Positions 52,426-60,399 of a stretch of 64,000 nucleotides of DNA are shown here, one piece after another. The stretch is from JAYOEY01 sp038116945 (GTDB lineage: Bacteria; Pseudomonadota; Alphaproteobacteria; MPNO01; UBA2964): NCBI GenBank assembly GCA_038116945.1, contig JAYOEY010000015.1, positions 1 through 64,000 on the forward strand, in the 5' to 3' direction. A model generated the notes under the pieces. That model did not search any database, was not told where the DNA came from, and saw only the letters and a list, made by a program, of their open reading frames with translations. The first letter of the stretch is position 1. Every line of letters starts with the position of its first letter. The position numbers and the translations under genes are program-made.

Positions 52426-53294
52426 TCGAAAAAATCAGAAACGTCGCCCCCCGTTCGAAACGAGAGGGCGCGAAAACGACGAAGACCGGTCGAAAACCGG
52501 CTCCGCCGCGCTGGCGCAAGCCGGCTGTCCGGACCGCCGCCGGTATTTCTGCGCTCGCCATCGTCGTCGGAGGCCCGGTCTGGCTGTGGAAATCGGGAAT
52601 TGTCGAGAATGCGGTTTCAACCGCCTGGAATGCGGCAATCGACGCCAGCGCCGAGGCGGGGCTGACCGTGGAGGACGTCCTGCTGGAAGGACGCCGCTTC
52701 TCAGACCGGAAGGAAATCACGCAAGCCGCTGGGCTCAGGCGCGGCATGCCGATCCTGAGCGTCTCGCTGTCCTCGATACGGCAGCGCCTGATCGCGAATC
52801 CGTGGATCGCCGACGCAAGCGTAGAGAGGCGCCTGCCCAGCACCATCCGCATTCGCCTGACAGAACGGCATCCCATGGCGCTGTGGCAACGGAGCGGAAA
52901 GCTCGCGCTGCTCGACGGAGAGGGAAAAGTAATCGATGGCGCCGACCTTCGAAAATTCCGCAACCTGATCATACTGATCGGCGGGAGCGCGCCGCAAAAC
53001 GCCGGTACGCTCTTCGCCATGCTCGCCGCCGAACCGGAGCTCGCCAGACAGGTCGTCGCTGCGACAAGGATAGGCAACCGCCGCTGGACCCTCGCTTTTT
53101 CAAACGGAATCCGCGTCTTTCTTCCGGAATCCGATCCGCATCTCGCCTGGACCCGGCTGGCCACGATTGATCGCCGACAGAAGCTGCTCGCCCGGGACAT
53201 CAAGCTCATCGACATGCGCCTCCCCGACCGGATGATCGTCAAGCCCGGTGCGCTGGGTGCGCAGATACTGCTTCGCAAGGGAAAAAACACATGA
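52413..53294 (+). CDS. ftsQ: Cell division protein FtsQ
   Basis: FtsQ (293 aa) is a bitopic divisome protein that bridges early and late components. A basic cytoplasmic tail (residues 1 to about 38) is followed by one membrane helix (about 39-58), a POTRA domain (LTVEDVLLEGRRFSDRKEITQAAGLRRGMPIL) and the FtsQ beta domain (RRLPSTIRIRLTERHPMALWQ, YAFGW-like LALLDGEGKVI). The stop overlaps a short ORF leading to ftsA. Confidence 0.94.
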   Translation: MRRLIEKIRNVAPRSKREGAKTTKTGRKPAPPRWRKPAVRTAAGISALAIVVGGPVWLWKSGIVENAVSTAWNAAIDASAEAGLTVEDVLLEGRRFSDRKEITQAAGLRRGMPILSVSLSSIRQRLIANPWIADASVERRLPSTIRIRLTERHPMALWQRSGKLALLDGEGKVIDGADLRKFRNLIILIGGSAPQNAGTLFAMLAAEPELARQVVAATRIGNRRWTLAFSNGIRVFLPESDPHLAWTRLATIDRRQKLLARDIKLIDMRLPDRMIVKPGALGAQILLRKGKNT

Positions 53295-53338
53295 CGGCCG
53301 CATCCGACATCGCCGCCACAGGAAAGGAGGGGCCATGA
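53291..53338 (+). CDS. Bridging 15-codon ORF between ftsQ and ftsA
   Basis: An ATG overlapping the ftsQ stop (ATGA at 53291-53294) opens a frame of 15 codons, MTAASDIAATGKEGP, whose TGA overlaps the ftsA start (ATGA at 53335-53338). It thus continues the overlap chain of the operon. Its last codons contain the GGAAAGGAGG ribosome site of ftsA. It may act in translational coupling rather than as a protein, or may be chance. No homologue is known to me. Confidence 0.35.
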   Translation: MTAASDIAATGKEGP

Positions 53339-54579
53339 GCAAGATAAAAAGCGGGCTGGTCGCGGCCCTCGACATCGGCACCACCAAAATCTGTTGCATG
53401 ATCGGCCACGTCCAGCCAAACGAGCCTGTCCGGATAGCAGGAATCGGCCATCACGCTGCGCGCGGAATCCGGGGCGGCGCCGTGATCGATATGGACGCGG
53501 CGCAAACCGCCATTCTGACAGCCGTCAGCGCGGCCGAGGAGCGCTGCGGCGAACGGATCGAGCGCGTCGTCATCAACATCTCGGGCGGCGATCTGGCGTC
53601 CAGAACCTACACGATCGAAGTTCCGATCGCGGGCCGCGAGATCGTCGAGTCCGACCTGCAGCGGGCCATGGGACAGGCAAACGCCGTCGAACTCGATCCC
53701 GACCGGGAGATGCTCCACTGCATCCCGATCGGTTATGCCATTGACGAGACCAGGCGCATTCAGGATCCGCGCGGCATGTTCGCGGAACGTATGGCTGTCA
53801 CGCTGCACATGATCACCGCCCGCAGCGCGACGCTCCGGAACCTCGCAAACTGCATCCAGCGCTGCCACCTCGAAATCGAAACCGCGGTCGCCGCGCCCTA
53901 CGCTTCCGGCCTCGCCTGCCTTGTCGAGGACGAGATCGATCTCGGCGTCACCCTCGTCGACATGGGCGGCGGCACGACCACGATCGCGGTGTTCTATGAC
54001 GGCGAAATCGTGCATGCCGATTCGATTCCGGTTGGCGGCGCGCACGTCACCAGCGACATCGCGCGAGGGCTTTCGACCCCGCTCGCGCACGCCGAGCGAA
54101 TGAAGACGCTGTACGGCAGCGCCATTCCTTCGCCCTCGGACGAGCGCGAACTGATCGACGTACCCCTGATCGGCGAGGAAAACACGACCCAGCCGAACCA
54201 TGTGCCGCGTTCGCTTCTCAACGGCATCATCCGTCCCCGCATCGAGGAGACGTTCGAGCTGGTGCGCAGCCGCATCGAGGTCGCCGGCGTCGACCGCCTG
54301 GCCGGACGCCGCCTTGTCCTGACCGGAGGCGCGAGCCAGCTTCAGGGCGTCAGGGAGCTGGCGGCCCAGGTCCTCGAAAAGCAGGTTCGCATGGGAAAAC
54401 CCATGAAAATCGGCGGGATCGCGGAGGCCAACACGGGCCCGGCCTTTTCCACCTGCGCCGGGCTGCTTCGCTACGCCGTCGAAAAACAGATCGATGCGCA
54501 CGATTCCGCTGCGTCGCTGCCGCCGGGCATGCCGGCCGGCCTCGGCCGCATCAGCCAGTGGTTCCGGGAGAATTTCTGA
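53335..54579 (+). CDS. ftsA: Cell division protein FtsA
   Basis: FtsA (414 aa) is the actin-like protein that tethers FtsZ to the membrane. Phosphate 1 loop is ALDIGTTKICCMIG (about residues 11-24), the 1C subdomain follows (GGAVIDMDAAQTAI), phosphate 2 is LVDMGGGTTTIAVF, and the adenosine motif LTGGASQLQGVREL. The amphipathic membrane-binding helix is at the very end (GRISQWFRENF). The ATG at 53335 is preceded by GGAAAGGAGG; upstream extensions overlap ftsQ and are rejected. ftsZ follows after 99 bp. Confidence 0.96.
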   Translation: MSKIKSGLVAALDIGTTKICCMIGHVQPNEPVRIAGIGHHAARGIRGGAVIDMDAAQTAILTAVSAAEERCGERIERVVINISGGDLASRTYTIEVPIAGREIVESDLQRAMGQANAVELDPDREMLHCIPIGYAIDETRRIQDPRGMFAERMAVTLHMITARSATLRNLANCIQRCHLEIETAVAAPYASGLACLVEDEIDLGVTLVDMGGGTTTIAVFYDGEIVHADSIPVGGAHVTSDIARGLSTPLAHAERMKTLYGSAIPSPSDERELIDVPLIGEENTTQPNHVPRSLLNGIIRPRIEETFELVRSRIEVAGVDRLAGRRLVLTGGASQLQGVRELAAQVLEKQVRMGKPMKIGGIAEANTGPAFSTCAGLLRYAVEKQIDAHDSAASLPPGMPAGLGRISQWFRENF

Positions 54580-54678
54580 TGAACCGACGCAAACCGAATT
54601 TCACACCACACCACCACCGACCCGTCGCGGATCGCCGCGGCGCCATCAACTCTTCCCAGTAGCGTATGGAGGCTAGCA

Positions 54679-56517
54679 ATGACGATCAATTTTTCCGCAC
54701 CCGATCAGGAAGAACAGCTTAAACCCAGGATCACGGTCATCGGCGTGGGCGGCGCCGGCGGCAACGCGGTCAACAACATGATCAGCAAACAGCTGGAAGG
54801 CGTGGAGTTTGTCGTCGGCAACACCGACGCGCAGTCGCTGGCCCAGTCCCTCGCCGACCGCCGGGTGCAGCTCGGCCGGGCCATTACGCACGGTCTCGGC
54901 GCAGGCTCCCGGCCTGACATGGGCCGCGCCGCCGCCGAAGAGGCGATGGAGGACATCAACCAGCACCTGTTGGGCTCGCACATGGTGTTCATCGCCGCCG
55001 GCATGGGCGGCGGCACCGGAACCGGGGCCGCGCCGGTCATCGCCCGGCTCGCGCGCGAGCAGGGCATGCTGACGGTTGGCGTGGTGACCAAGCCGTTCCA
55101 GTTCGAGGGCAGCAACCGGATGCGGATCGCCGACGCGGGTATCGAGGAAATGCAGCAGTTCGTCGATACGCTGATCGTGATCCCCAACCAGAACCTGTTC
55201 CGGATCGCAAACGAGAAGACGACCTTTGCCGACGCCTTTGCGATGGCCGACGATGTTCTTTACTCCGGCGTCCGGGGGGTAACGGACCTGATGGTGGTTC
55301 CCGGGCTCATCAACCTCGATTTCGCCGACATCCGGAGCGTCATGTCGGAAATGGGCAAGGCCATGATGGGCACGGGCGAATCGGACGGCGAAGACCGGGC
55401 CCGCCTCGCGGCGGAAGCGGCAATTTCCAACCCGCTGCTCGACGACGTGTCGATGAAGGGCGCCCGCGGCGTCCTGATCAACATCACCGGCGGTCCCGAC
55501 ATGACCCTGTTCGACGTCGACGAGGCGGCCAACCGGATCGGCGAAGAAGTCGACCCGGACGCCAACATCATCTTCGGCTCCGCCCTCGACCCGACGCTGG
55601 AAGGCAAGATCCGGGTATCGGTTGTCGCCACGGGAATCGATATCGAGGCCGGCGCGCAGCCGCGACCGGTTCTCCGCGTCCTGACCGACGACGCGCCCGC
55701 CAGACCGGTGCCGGCCGAAAACAGGATGCCGTCGACGCCGATCGCGGCCAGACCGGCGGCTCCCGTCTCCGCGCCCGCAGCGATCGTATCGGGTTCGTCG
55801 GCCGCGACCGCGCTGAAGATGGCCGAACCGGCGGAAAACATCGAAGCCGAAACGGGAGAACTGGAAATTTCCGAGCCGGCAGCGGATGCCTTCAGCAGAA
55901 TGGGCGCCGACGAGGTCTGGAAGCGGGAGGAGGAAGCCCTCGCCGCGGCGATCTCGGGAATTGGACCGGACAGGGAAGAACCGGCCGAGACCGTGAAGAT
56001 CCCGGAACCTGTCTCGGAGGCCAAGCCGTTCATCCCGCCCGAACCGGCAAAAGCGCCCGAATCGGCGATCAATCCCGTGACCTCCGCCGACCCCTTCAAG
56101 GAAGCGGAAATGCTGAACCCGACGCCGGCAGCCGAAAAAAAGCGCCCGGCCAGTCTGTTTCAGCGAATGACCGGCGCGAGCTGGGGCCGAAAGGATGCCG
56201 CCGACGTCGAATCGGCGCGCCCGGAGAAAGCGGCCGAAACGGCTCCGAAGGCCGCCGCAAGGGAACCTGCCGCTCCCCGCGTTCAGGCCGATCCAAAGCC
56301 CGACCGGATGGGCGAAGCCCGGCTGGAACCCAGGCTCGAGCCTGCGCCGGCCGCACCGGAGCCCAAACCCGCGGTCGTCGCGGAGACCAAACCGGCGTCC
56401 GCCGCGGAAGCCCAGCCACGCCTGAGCGGAGTCGATCCGCAGGACCGTCTTCCAAGCTCCCGGAACGAGGAAGACCTGCTGGACATCCCCGCTTTTCTCC
56501 GCCGTCAGGCCAACTGA
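54679..56517 (+). CDS. ftsZ: Cell division protein FtsZ with extra-long C-terminal linker
   Basis: FtsZ (612 aa) is the tubulin-like GTPase that forms the Z ring. The globular part covers residues 1 to about 320: GVGGAGGNAVNNMI, the tubulin signature GGGTGTGAAPVI, the T7 loop NLDFADIRSVM. Residues about 320-597 form a Pro/Ala/Glu-rich, low-complexity linker of roughly 280 residues, far longer than in E. coli (about 50) and longer than in Caulobacter. The conserved C-terminal peptide DLLDIPAFLRRQAN, which binds FtsA and other partners, is intact. It ends the dcw transcript at a hairpin. Confidence 0.97.
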   Translation: MTINFSAPDQEEQLKPRITVIGVGGAGGNAVNNMISKQLEGVEFVVGNTDAQSLAQSLADRRVQLGRAITHGLGAGSRPDMGRAAAEEAMEDINQHLLGSHMVFIAAGMGGGTGTGAAPVIARLAREQGMLTVGVVTKPFQFEGSNRMRIADAGIEEMQQFVDTLIVIPNQNLFRIANEKTTFADAFAMADDVLYSGVRGVTDLMVVPGLINLDFADIRSVMSEMGKAMMGTGESDGEDRARLAAEAAISNPLLDDVSMKGARGVLINITGGPDMTLFDVDEAANRIGEEVDPDANIIFGSALDPTLEGKIRVSVVATGIDIEAGAQPRPVLRVLTDDAPARPVPAENRMPSTPIAARPAAPVSAPAAIVSGSSAATALKMAEPAENIEAETGELEISEPAADAFSRMGADEVWKREEEALAAAISGIGPDREEPAETVKIPEPVSEAKPFIPPEPAKAPESAINPVTSADPFKEAEMLNPTPAAEKKRPASLFQRMTGASWGRKDAADVESARPEKAAETAPKAAAREPAAPRVQADPKPDRMGEARLEPRLEPAPAAPEPKPAVVAETKPASAAEAQPRLSGVDPQDRLPSSRNEEDLLDIPAFLRRQAN

Positions 56518-56578
56518 CGGAGGCGCCCGGTTTTACCGCGTTATGGGCGTAACATTCTGTAACAATTGTTGATTTGGG

Positions 56579-56616
56579 AACTACGGGAGGTTTTGGTAAA
56601 TACCTCCCGTAGTTTT
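56579..56616 (+). terminator. Rho-independent terminator after ftsZ
   Basis: A perfect 13-bp stem (AACTACGGGAGGT at 56579-56591 with ACCTCCCGTAGTT at 56602-56614) encloses a 10-base loop and is followed by TTTTGG. The T-run is short but the stem is strong. It stands 62 bp after the ftsZ stop and would end the long dcw transcript before lpxC. Confidence 0.75.
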
Positions 56617-56738
56617 GGTTAAAAGGCCAGCCGACTCCGTTTGCAAAGGGCGCAAATCGAGTCCGAAACTCGCAGTTTCAGGCAGGGCCGCAGTACCGGC
56701 CTCCGATGTACCGGGGTCGACGAGGGGGAAACGATAGG

Positions 56739-57719
56739 GTGCCAAAGTCCGTAGAACCGCGTAGCATGCCCATCGGAGAAACCGTTTCTGGCGCAGATGT
56801 AATCCGGCAGAAAACCCTGAAATCGTCAATCGGCTGTACCGGCATAGGTCTTCATTCCGGACACAAGGTCTCCATGACGCTTTGCCCGGCCGACGCGAAT
56901 GCCGGAATCGTTTTCCAGAGAACGGATCTGGCGGGCGACGACGGCATCATTCCCGCGCATTGGAAGAATGTCGTCGACACCCGTATGGCGACAACGCTCG
57001 GCAACGGGTCGGGCGCGACGGTCGGCACCGTCGAGCATCTGATGGCCGCGCTTGCGGGTTGCGGCGTCGACAACGCGGTCGTCCGGATCGATGCCCCGGA
57101 AGTCCCGGTGATGGACGGCAGTTCGCAACCGTTCGTTTTTCTTATCGAATGCGCCGGTCTGGTGGAGCAGGACGCGCCGCGCAGGGCTATCCGGATCGAC
57201 CGGCCCGTAACCGTCGGCGATGAACGGCGTTCGATCGTCGGGTCGCCCGACGATGTCTTTTCGGTGTCTTTCGAAATCGATTTCGAGGATTCGCTGGTTG
57301 CCCGTCAGCACCTGAATATCAAGCTGGTCAACGGGACGTTCAAATCGGACGTCGCGCGAGCCCGTACCTTCGGATTCGCCCATGAGGTCGATGCGCTCCG
57401 GGCGGCCGGTCTGGCGCGGGGCGGATCGCTGGACAACGCGGTCGTCATCAGCGGCAACAAGGTTCTGAACGGCGACGGACTCCGTTACGAGGACGAGTTC
57501 GTCCGCCATAAAATTCTCGACTGCGTTGGCGACCTGTATCTCGCGGGCGCGCCTATCATCGGGCAGATCGATGCGTCGAGGTCGGGCCACGCGCTCAACA
57601 ACCAGTTCCTCCACGCCCTGATGGAAAACCAAAGCGCCTGGTCCTACGTCGAAATGACCGATGCTGTTGTCCCCGGCACCGCACACCGCGCCCTGTCCCC
57701 GGAACTGGCGATCGCCTGA
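56739..57719 (+). CDS. lpxC: UDP-3-O-acyl-N-acetylglucosamine deacetylase LpxC
   Basis: LpxC (about 326 aa) catalyses the committed step of lipid A synthesis. RQKTLKSSIGCTGIGLHSGHKVSMTL begins the first domain, and zinc ligands are in VEHLMAAL (His) and VRHKILDCVGDLYLAG (His, Asp). The catalytic histidine is in SGHALNNQFLHAL. Residues before the conserved core vary: GTG at 56739 has GAGGGGG 10 bp upstream and is used, while ATG at 56766 is also possible. It follows ftsZ after a terminator, so it likely has its own promoter in the 56617-56738 gap. Confidence 0.95.
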   Translation: MPKSVEPRSMPIGETVSGADVIRQKTLKSSIGCTGIGLHSGHKVSMTLCPADANAGIVFQRTDLAGDDGIIPAHWKNVVDTRMATTLGNGSGATVGTVEHLMAALAGCGVDNAVVRIDAPEVPVMDGSSQPFVFLIECAGLVEQDAPRRAIRIDRPVTVGDERRSIVGSPDDVFSVSFEIDFEDSLVARQHLNIKLVNGTFKSDVARARTFGFAHEVDALRAAGLARGGSLDNAVVISGNKVLNGDGLRYEDEFVRHKILDCVGDLYLAGAPIIGQIDASRSGHALNNQFLHALMENQSAWSYVEMTDAVVPGTAHRALSPELAIA

Positions 57720-57837
57720 TCTTCCGGCCAAACCGATATCTCGCACAGCATATCTGGCACCGTCCGAAGGACGCGTGGTATAGACTCCGTTCGACATGTA
57801 TATTCGGCCGACAGGTCGAAGTCGGATGTTAGCCGGA

Positions 57838-58662
57838 ATGAAGCGATCCTTGCCCCCTACCTTGCGCGTTTTCGCGATCGCGGCAGCGACAGCCTTCGTC
57901 GTCGCGTGCTCAGGCTCGAGCGATGAAAAGCCCTATGTCGAGAAAGCGGTCAACGAACTCTACAATTCCGGGGTCAGCGCGCTCGAAAGTCGCGATTTCA
58001 TAGCCGCCGCCACCGCGTTCGAAGAGGTGGAGCGACAGCACCCCTATTCGGTCTGGGCCACCAAGGCGCAACTCATGGCGGCCTACGCGCATTACGAAAA
58101 CAGCAAGTACGACGACGCGATCATCGCCCTCAACCGGTACATCCAGCTGCATCCCGGCAACCGCGACATTGCCTATGCGTATTATCTGAAGGCGCAGTGC
58201 CTTTACGAACAGATCACCGATGTCCAGCGCGACCAGGCCGTGACCGATCAGGCGCTGATAGCGCTCAGGGACGTCGTTCGCCGTTTCCCGCAGACCGAAT
58301 ACGCGCGGGATGCAAAACTCAAGATCGATTTGGCCCAGGACCATCTCGCCGGCAAGGAAATGACCGTGGGTCGCTATTATCTGCGTCGCGGCGAAATTCT
58401 GCCTGCCATCAACCGGTTCAGGGTCGTCGTCGACAATTACCAGACCACCAGCCATGTTCCGGAAGCCCTGCACAGGCTGGCGGAGGCCTATGCTTCGCTC
58501 GGCATGACCGAAGAAGCCAAAAAAGCCGCCGCGGTCCTCGGGCATAACTATCCGGGAAGCGAATGGTACGTGGATTCCTATGCGCTGATGACCGGCAAGG
58601 ATATCCGGCAGTCCCAGGAAAAACCCGGCTTTTTCAGGCGCGCCTGGAACTGGATTTTCTGA
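57838..58662 (+). CDS. bamD: Outer membrane protein assembly factor BamD
   Basis: BamD (274 aa) is the essential lipoprotein partner of BamA in outer-membrane protein insertion. The signal sequence ends in a lipobox with Cys24 (FVVACSG). Five TPR-like helical pairs follow, for example NELYNSGVSALESRDFIAAATAFEEVERQHPYS, then DIAYAYYLKAQCLYEQI and GRYYLRRGEILPAINRFRVVVDNYQTT. ATG at 57838 is chosen as the start closest to the basic signal region; ATG at 57826 is also possible. recN follows after 6 bp. Confidence 0.94.
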   Translation: MKRSLPPTLRVFAIAAATAFVVACSGSSDEKPYVEKAVNELYNSGVSALESRDFIAAATAFEEVERQHPYSVWATKAQLMAAYAHYENSKYDDAIIALNRYIQLHPGNRDIAYAYYLKAQCLYEQITDVQRDQAVTDQALIALRDVVRRFPQTEYARDAKLKIDLAQDHLAGKEMTVGRYYLRRGEILPAINRFRVVVDNYQTTSHVPEALHRLAEAYASLGMTEEAKKAAAVLGHNYPGSEWYVDSYALMTGKDIRQSQEKPGFFRRAWNWIF

Positions 58663-58668
58663 CCTGAA

Positions 58669-60399
58669 ATGTTGCTTTCGCTGTCCATTGGCGATGTTGT
58701 CCTGATCGATTCGGTTGACATCGCCTTCGGCGGCGGGCTCTGCGTCCTGACCGGAGAAACCGGCGCCGGTAAATCCATTCTGCTCGATTCGCTCGGTCTT
58801 GCTCTCGGCATGCGCGCCAGCGCGTCCCTCGTTCGCGGCGGACCGGGCGACGAACAGCGGGAGACGCCTGCCAGGGCGACGATCGCCGCCTCTTTCGATA
58901 TCGAGGGAAACGATGCCGTCCCGGCCCTTCTGGCGGAGCAGGCGCTGATGCCGCCGGAACCGGGAGAACCCCTCCTGCTTCGCCGCTCGGTCGACGCGAA
59001 CGGCCGCAGCCGGGCTTTCGTCAACGACCAGCCGGTCGGCGTTCAGCTTCTCAGACAGATCGGCGACCTTCTGGTCGAAATCGAAGGCCAGTTCGCCAGC
59101 CAGGGCCTGATGGACGAGCGGACGCACCGGAACGCCCTCGACGATTTTGCCGGTCTCGCGGGCGCGCGCCGCGATGTCGGCGTGCTCTGGCAGACATGGC
59201 GCGACGCCGAGGCCGCGCTCGCCGCCGCAAGATCGGAAATCAGGGCGGCCCGCGAGGAAGAGGACTATCTCCGCCACGCGGCAGCGGAACTCGCCGACCT
59301 CAACCCGCGATCCGGCGAGGAACAGACGCTTGCGGACTCCCGGACCCTGCTGATGCACGGCGAAAAGCTGGTCGAGGCGCTTGCTTCCGCTGACAAAGCG
59401 CTGACCGATCGCAACGGCATCGACGATCGGCTGGCGGCCGCGATCCGGATTCTGACGCGCCAGGCAACCGACGCGGGCGAACGTCTCGACCCGATCCTCG
59501 CCTCTCTTGAGGCCGCCAGCGACAGCGTCGCGGACGCGCTGACGGGCCTGAACTCCCTGATGGCCGATTCGCAACCCGACCCGGCGCGCCTCGAACGGTG
59601 CGAAGAACGGCTGTTCGCGCTGCGCGCCGCGGCCCGGAAATACAACGTAACGGTGGAAGACCTGCCCCGCCTCCGCGAAGAGATGGAGAACCGGATCGCC
59701 GCCCTCGAGGATACGGGCGCCGCGTTGAACCGTCTGGAAACGGCCTGCATCGAAGCGCGGTCCGAATATGTAAGGTCCGCAACGGCGCTCAGCGACGCGC
59801 GCGCAGGACAGGCGAAAAGGCTGGACAAGGCGGTCAGCGCCGAACTGCCGGCGCTTCGCCTGGAAAAGGCCCGGTTTGCCACGCTGGTCGACCGTCAGGA
59901 CGAAGACGGCTGGGGCCCGAGCGGCTTCGACCGCGTCAGGTTCGAGGTCGCGGCCAATCCCGGCCTCCCGCCGGCGCCCCTGTCGAAGGCAGCGTCAGGC
60001 GGCGAACTCGCCCGCTTCCTTCTGGCTCTCAAGGTCGTTCTTCAGGAAGCGCACGGCGTGGCGACGCTGGTTTTCGACGAGGTCGATTCCGGCCTTGGCG
60101 GCGCAGCAGCGGCAGCGGTCGGCGAGCGGCTGGCCTCTCTCGCCAAATCGGCGCAGGTGCTGGTCGTCACCCATTCGCCGCAGGTCGCTGCCTGCGGCGC
60201 CCAGCACCTGCGGGTCGCCAAGGGAAGCGCGGCGGAGTTCGGCCGTAAAGGCGTAGCGGGCGACGACACGATCACCGTCGTCGAGGAATTGTCGCCCGAC
60301 GCCCGGCGCGAGGAGATCGCCCGTATGCTGGCCGGCGCGCGGATCACCGACGAGGCGCGAGCGGCGGCGGACAGGCTGATCGCGGGGAACGCCCTGTGA
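58669..60399 (+). CDS. recN: DNA repair protein RecN
   Basis: RecN (576 aa) is an SMC-like ATPase acting early in double-strand break repair. The Walker A motif is TGETGAGKSILLDSLGLALG (about residues 28-47). A long coiled-coil arm spans about 150-390. The ABC signature is in KAASGGELARFLLALKVV and Walker B in TLVFDEVDSGLGGAAA. VTHSPQVAACG supplies the H loop. It overlaps ligA by GTGA, so break repair and ligation genes are coupled. Confidence 0.96.
   Translation: MLLSLSIGDVVLIDSVDIAFGGGLCVLTGETGAGKSILLDSLGLALGMRASASLVRGGPGDEQRETPARATIAASFDIEGNDAVPALLAEQALMPPEPGEPLLLRRSVDANGRSRAFVNDQPVGVQLLRQIGDLLVEIEGQFASQGLMDERTHRNALDDFAGLAGARRDVGVLWQTWRDAEAALAAARSEIRAAREEEDYLRHAAAELADLNPRSGEEQTLADSRTLLMHGEKLVEALASADKALTDRNGIDDRLAAAIRILTRQATDAGERLDPILASLEAASDSVADALTGLNSLMADSQPDPARLERCEERLFALRAAARKYNVTVEDLPRLREEMENRIAALEDTGAALNRLETACIEARSEYVRSATALSDARAGQAKRLDKAVSAELPALRLEKARFATLVDRQDEDGWGPSGFDRVRFEVAANPGLPPAPLSKAASGGELARFLLALKVVLQEAHGVATLVFDEVDSGLGGAAAAAVGERLASLAKSAQVLVVTHSPQVAACGAQHLRVAKGSAAEFGRKGVAGDDTITVVEELSPDARREEIARMLAGARITDEARAAADRLIAGNAL

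Noticed and set aside
54580..54678. Small gene between ftsA and ftsZ
   Set aside because: The gap holds only short frames without a ribosome site or conserved sequence; it is probably the ftsZ leader.
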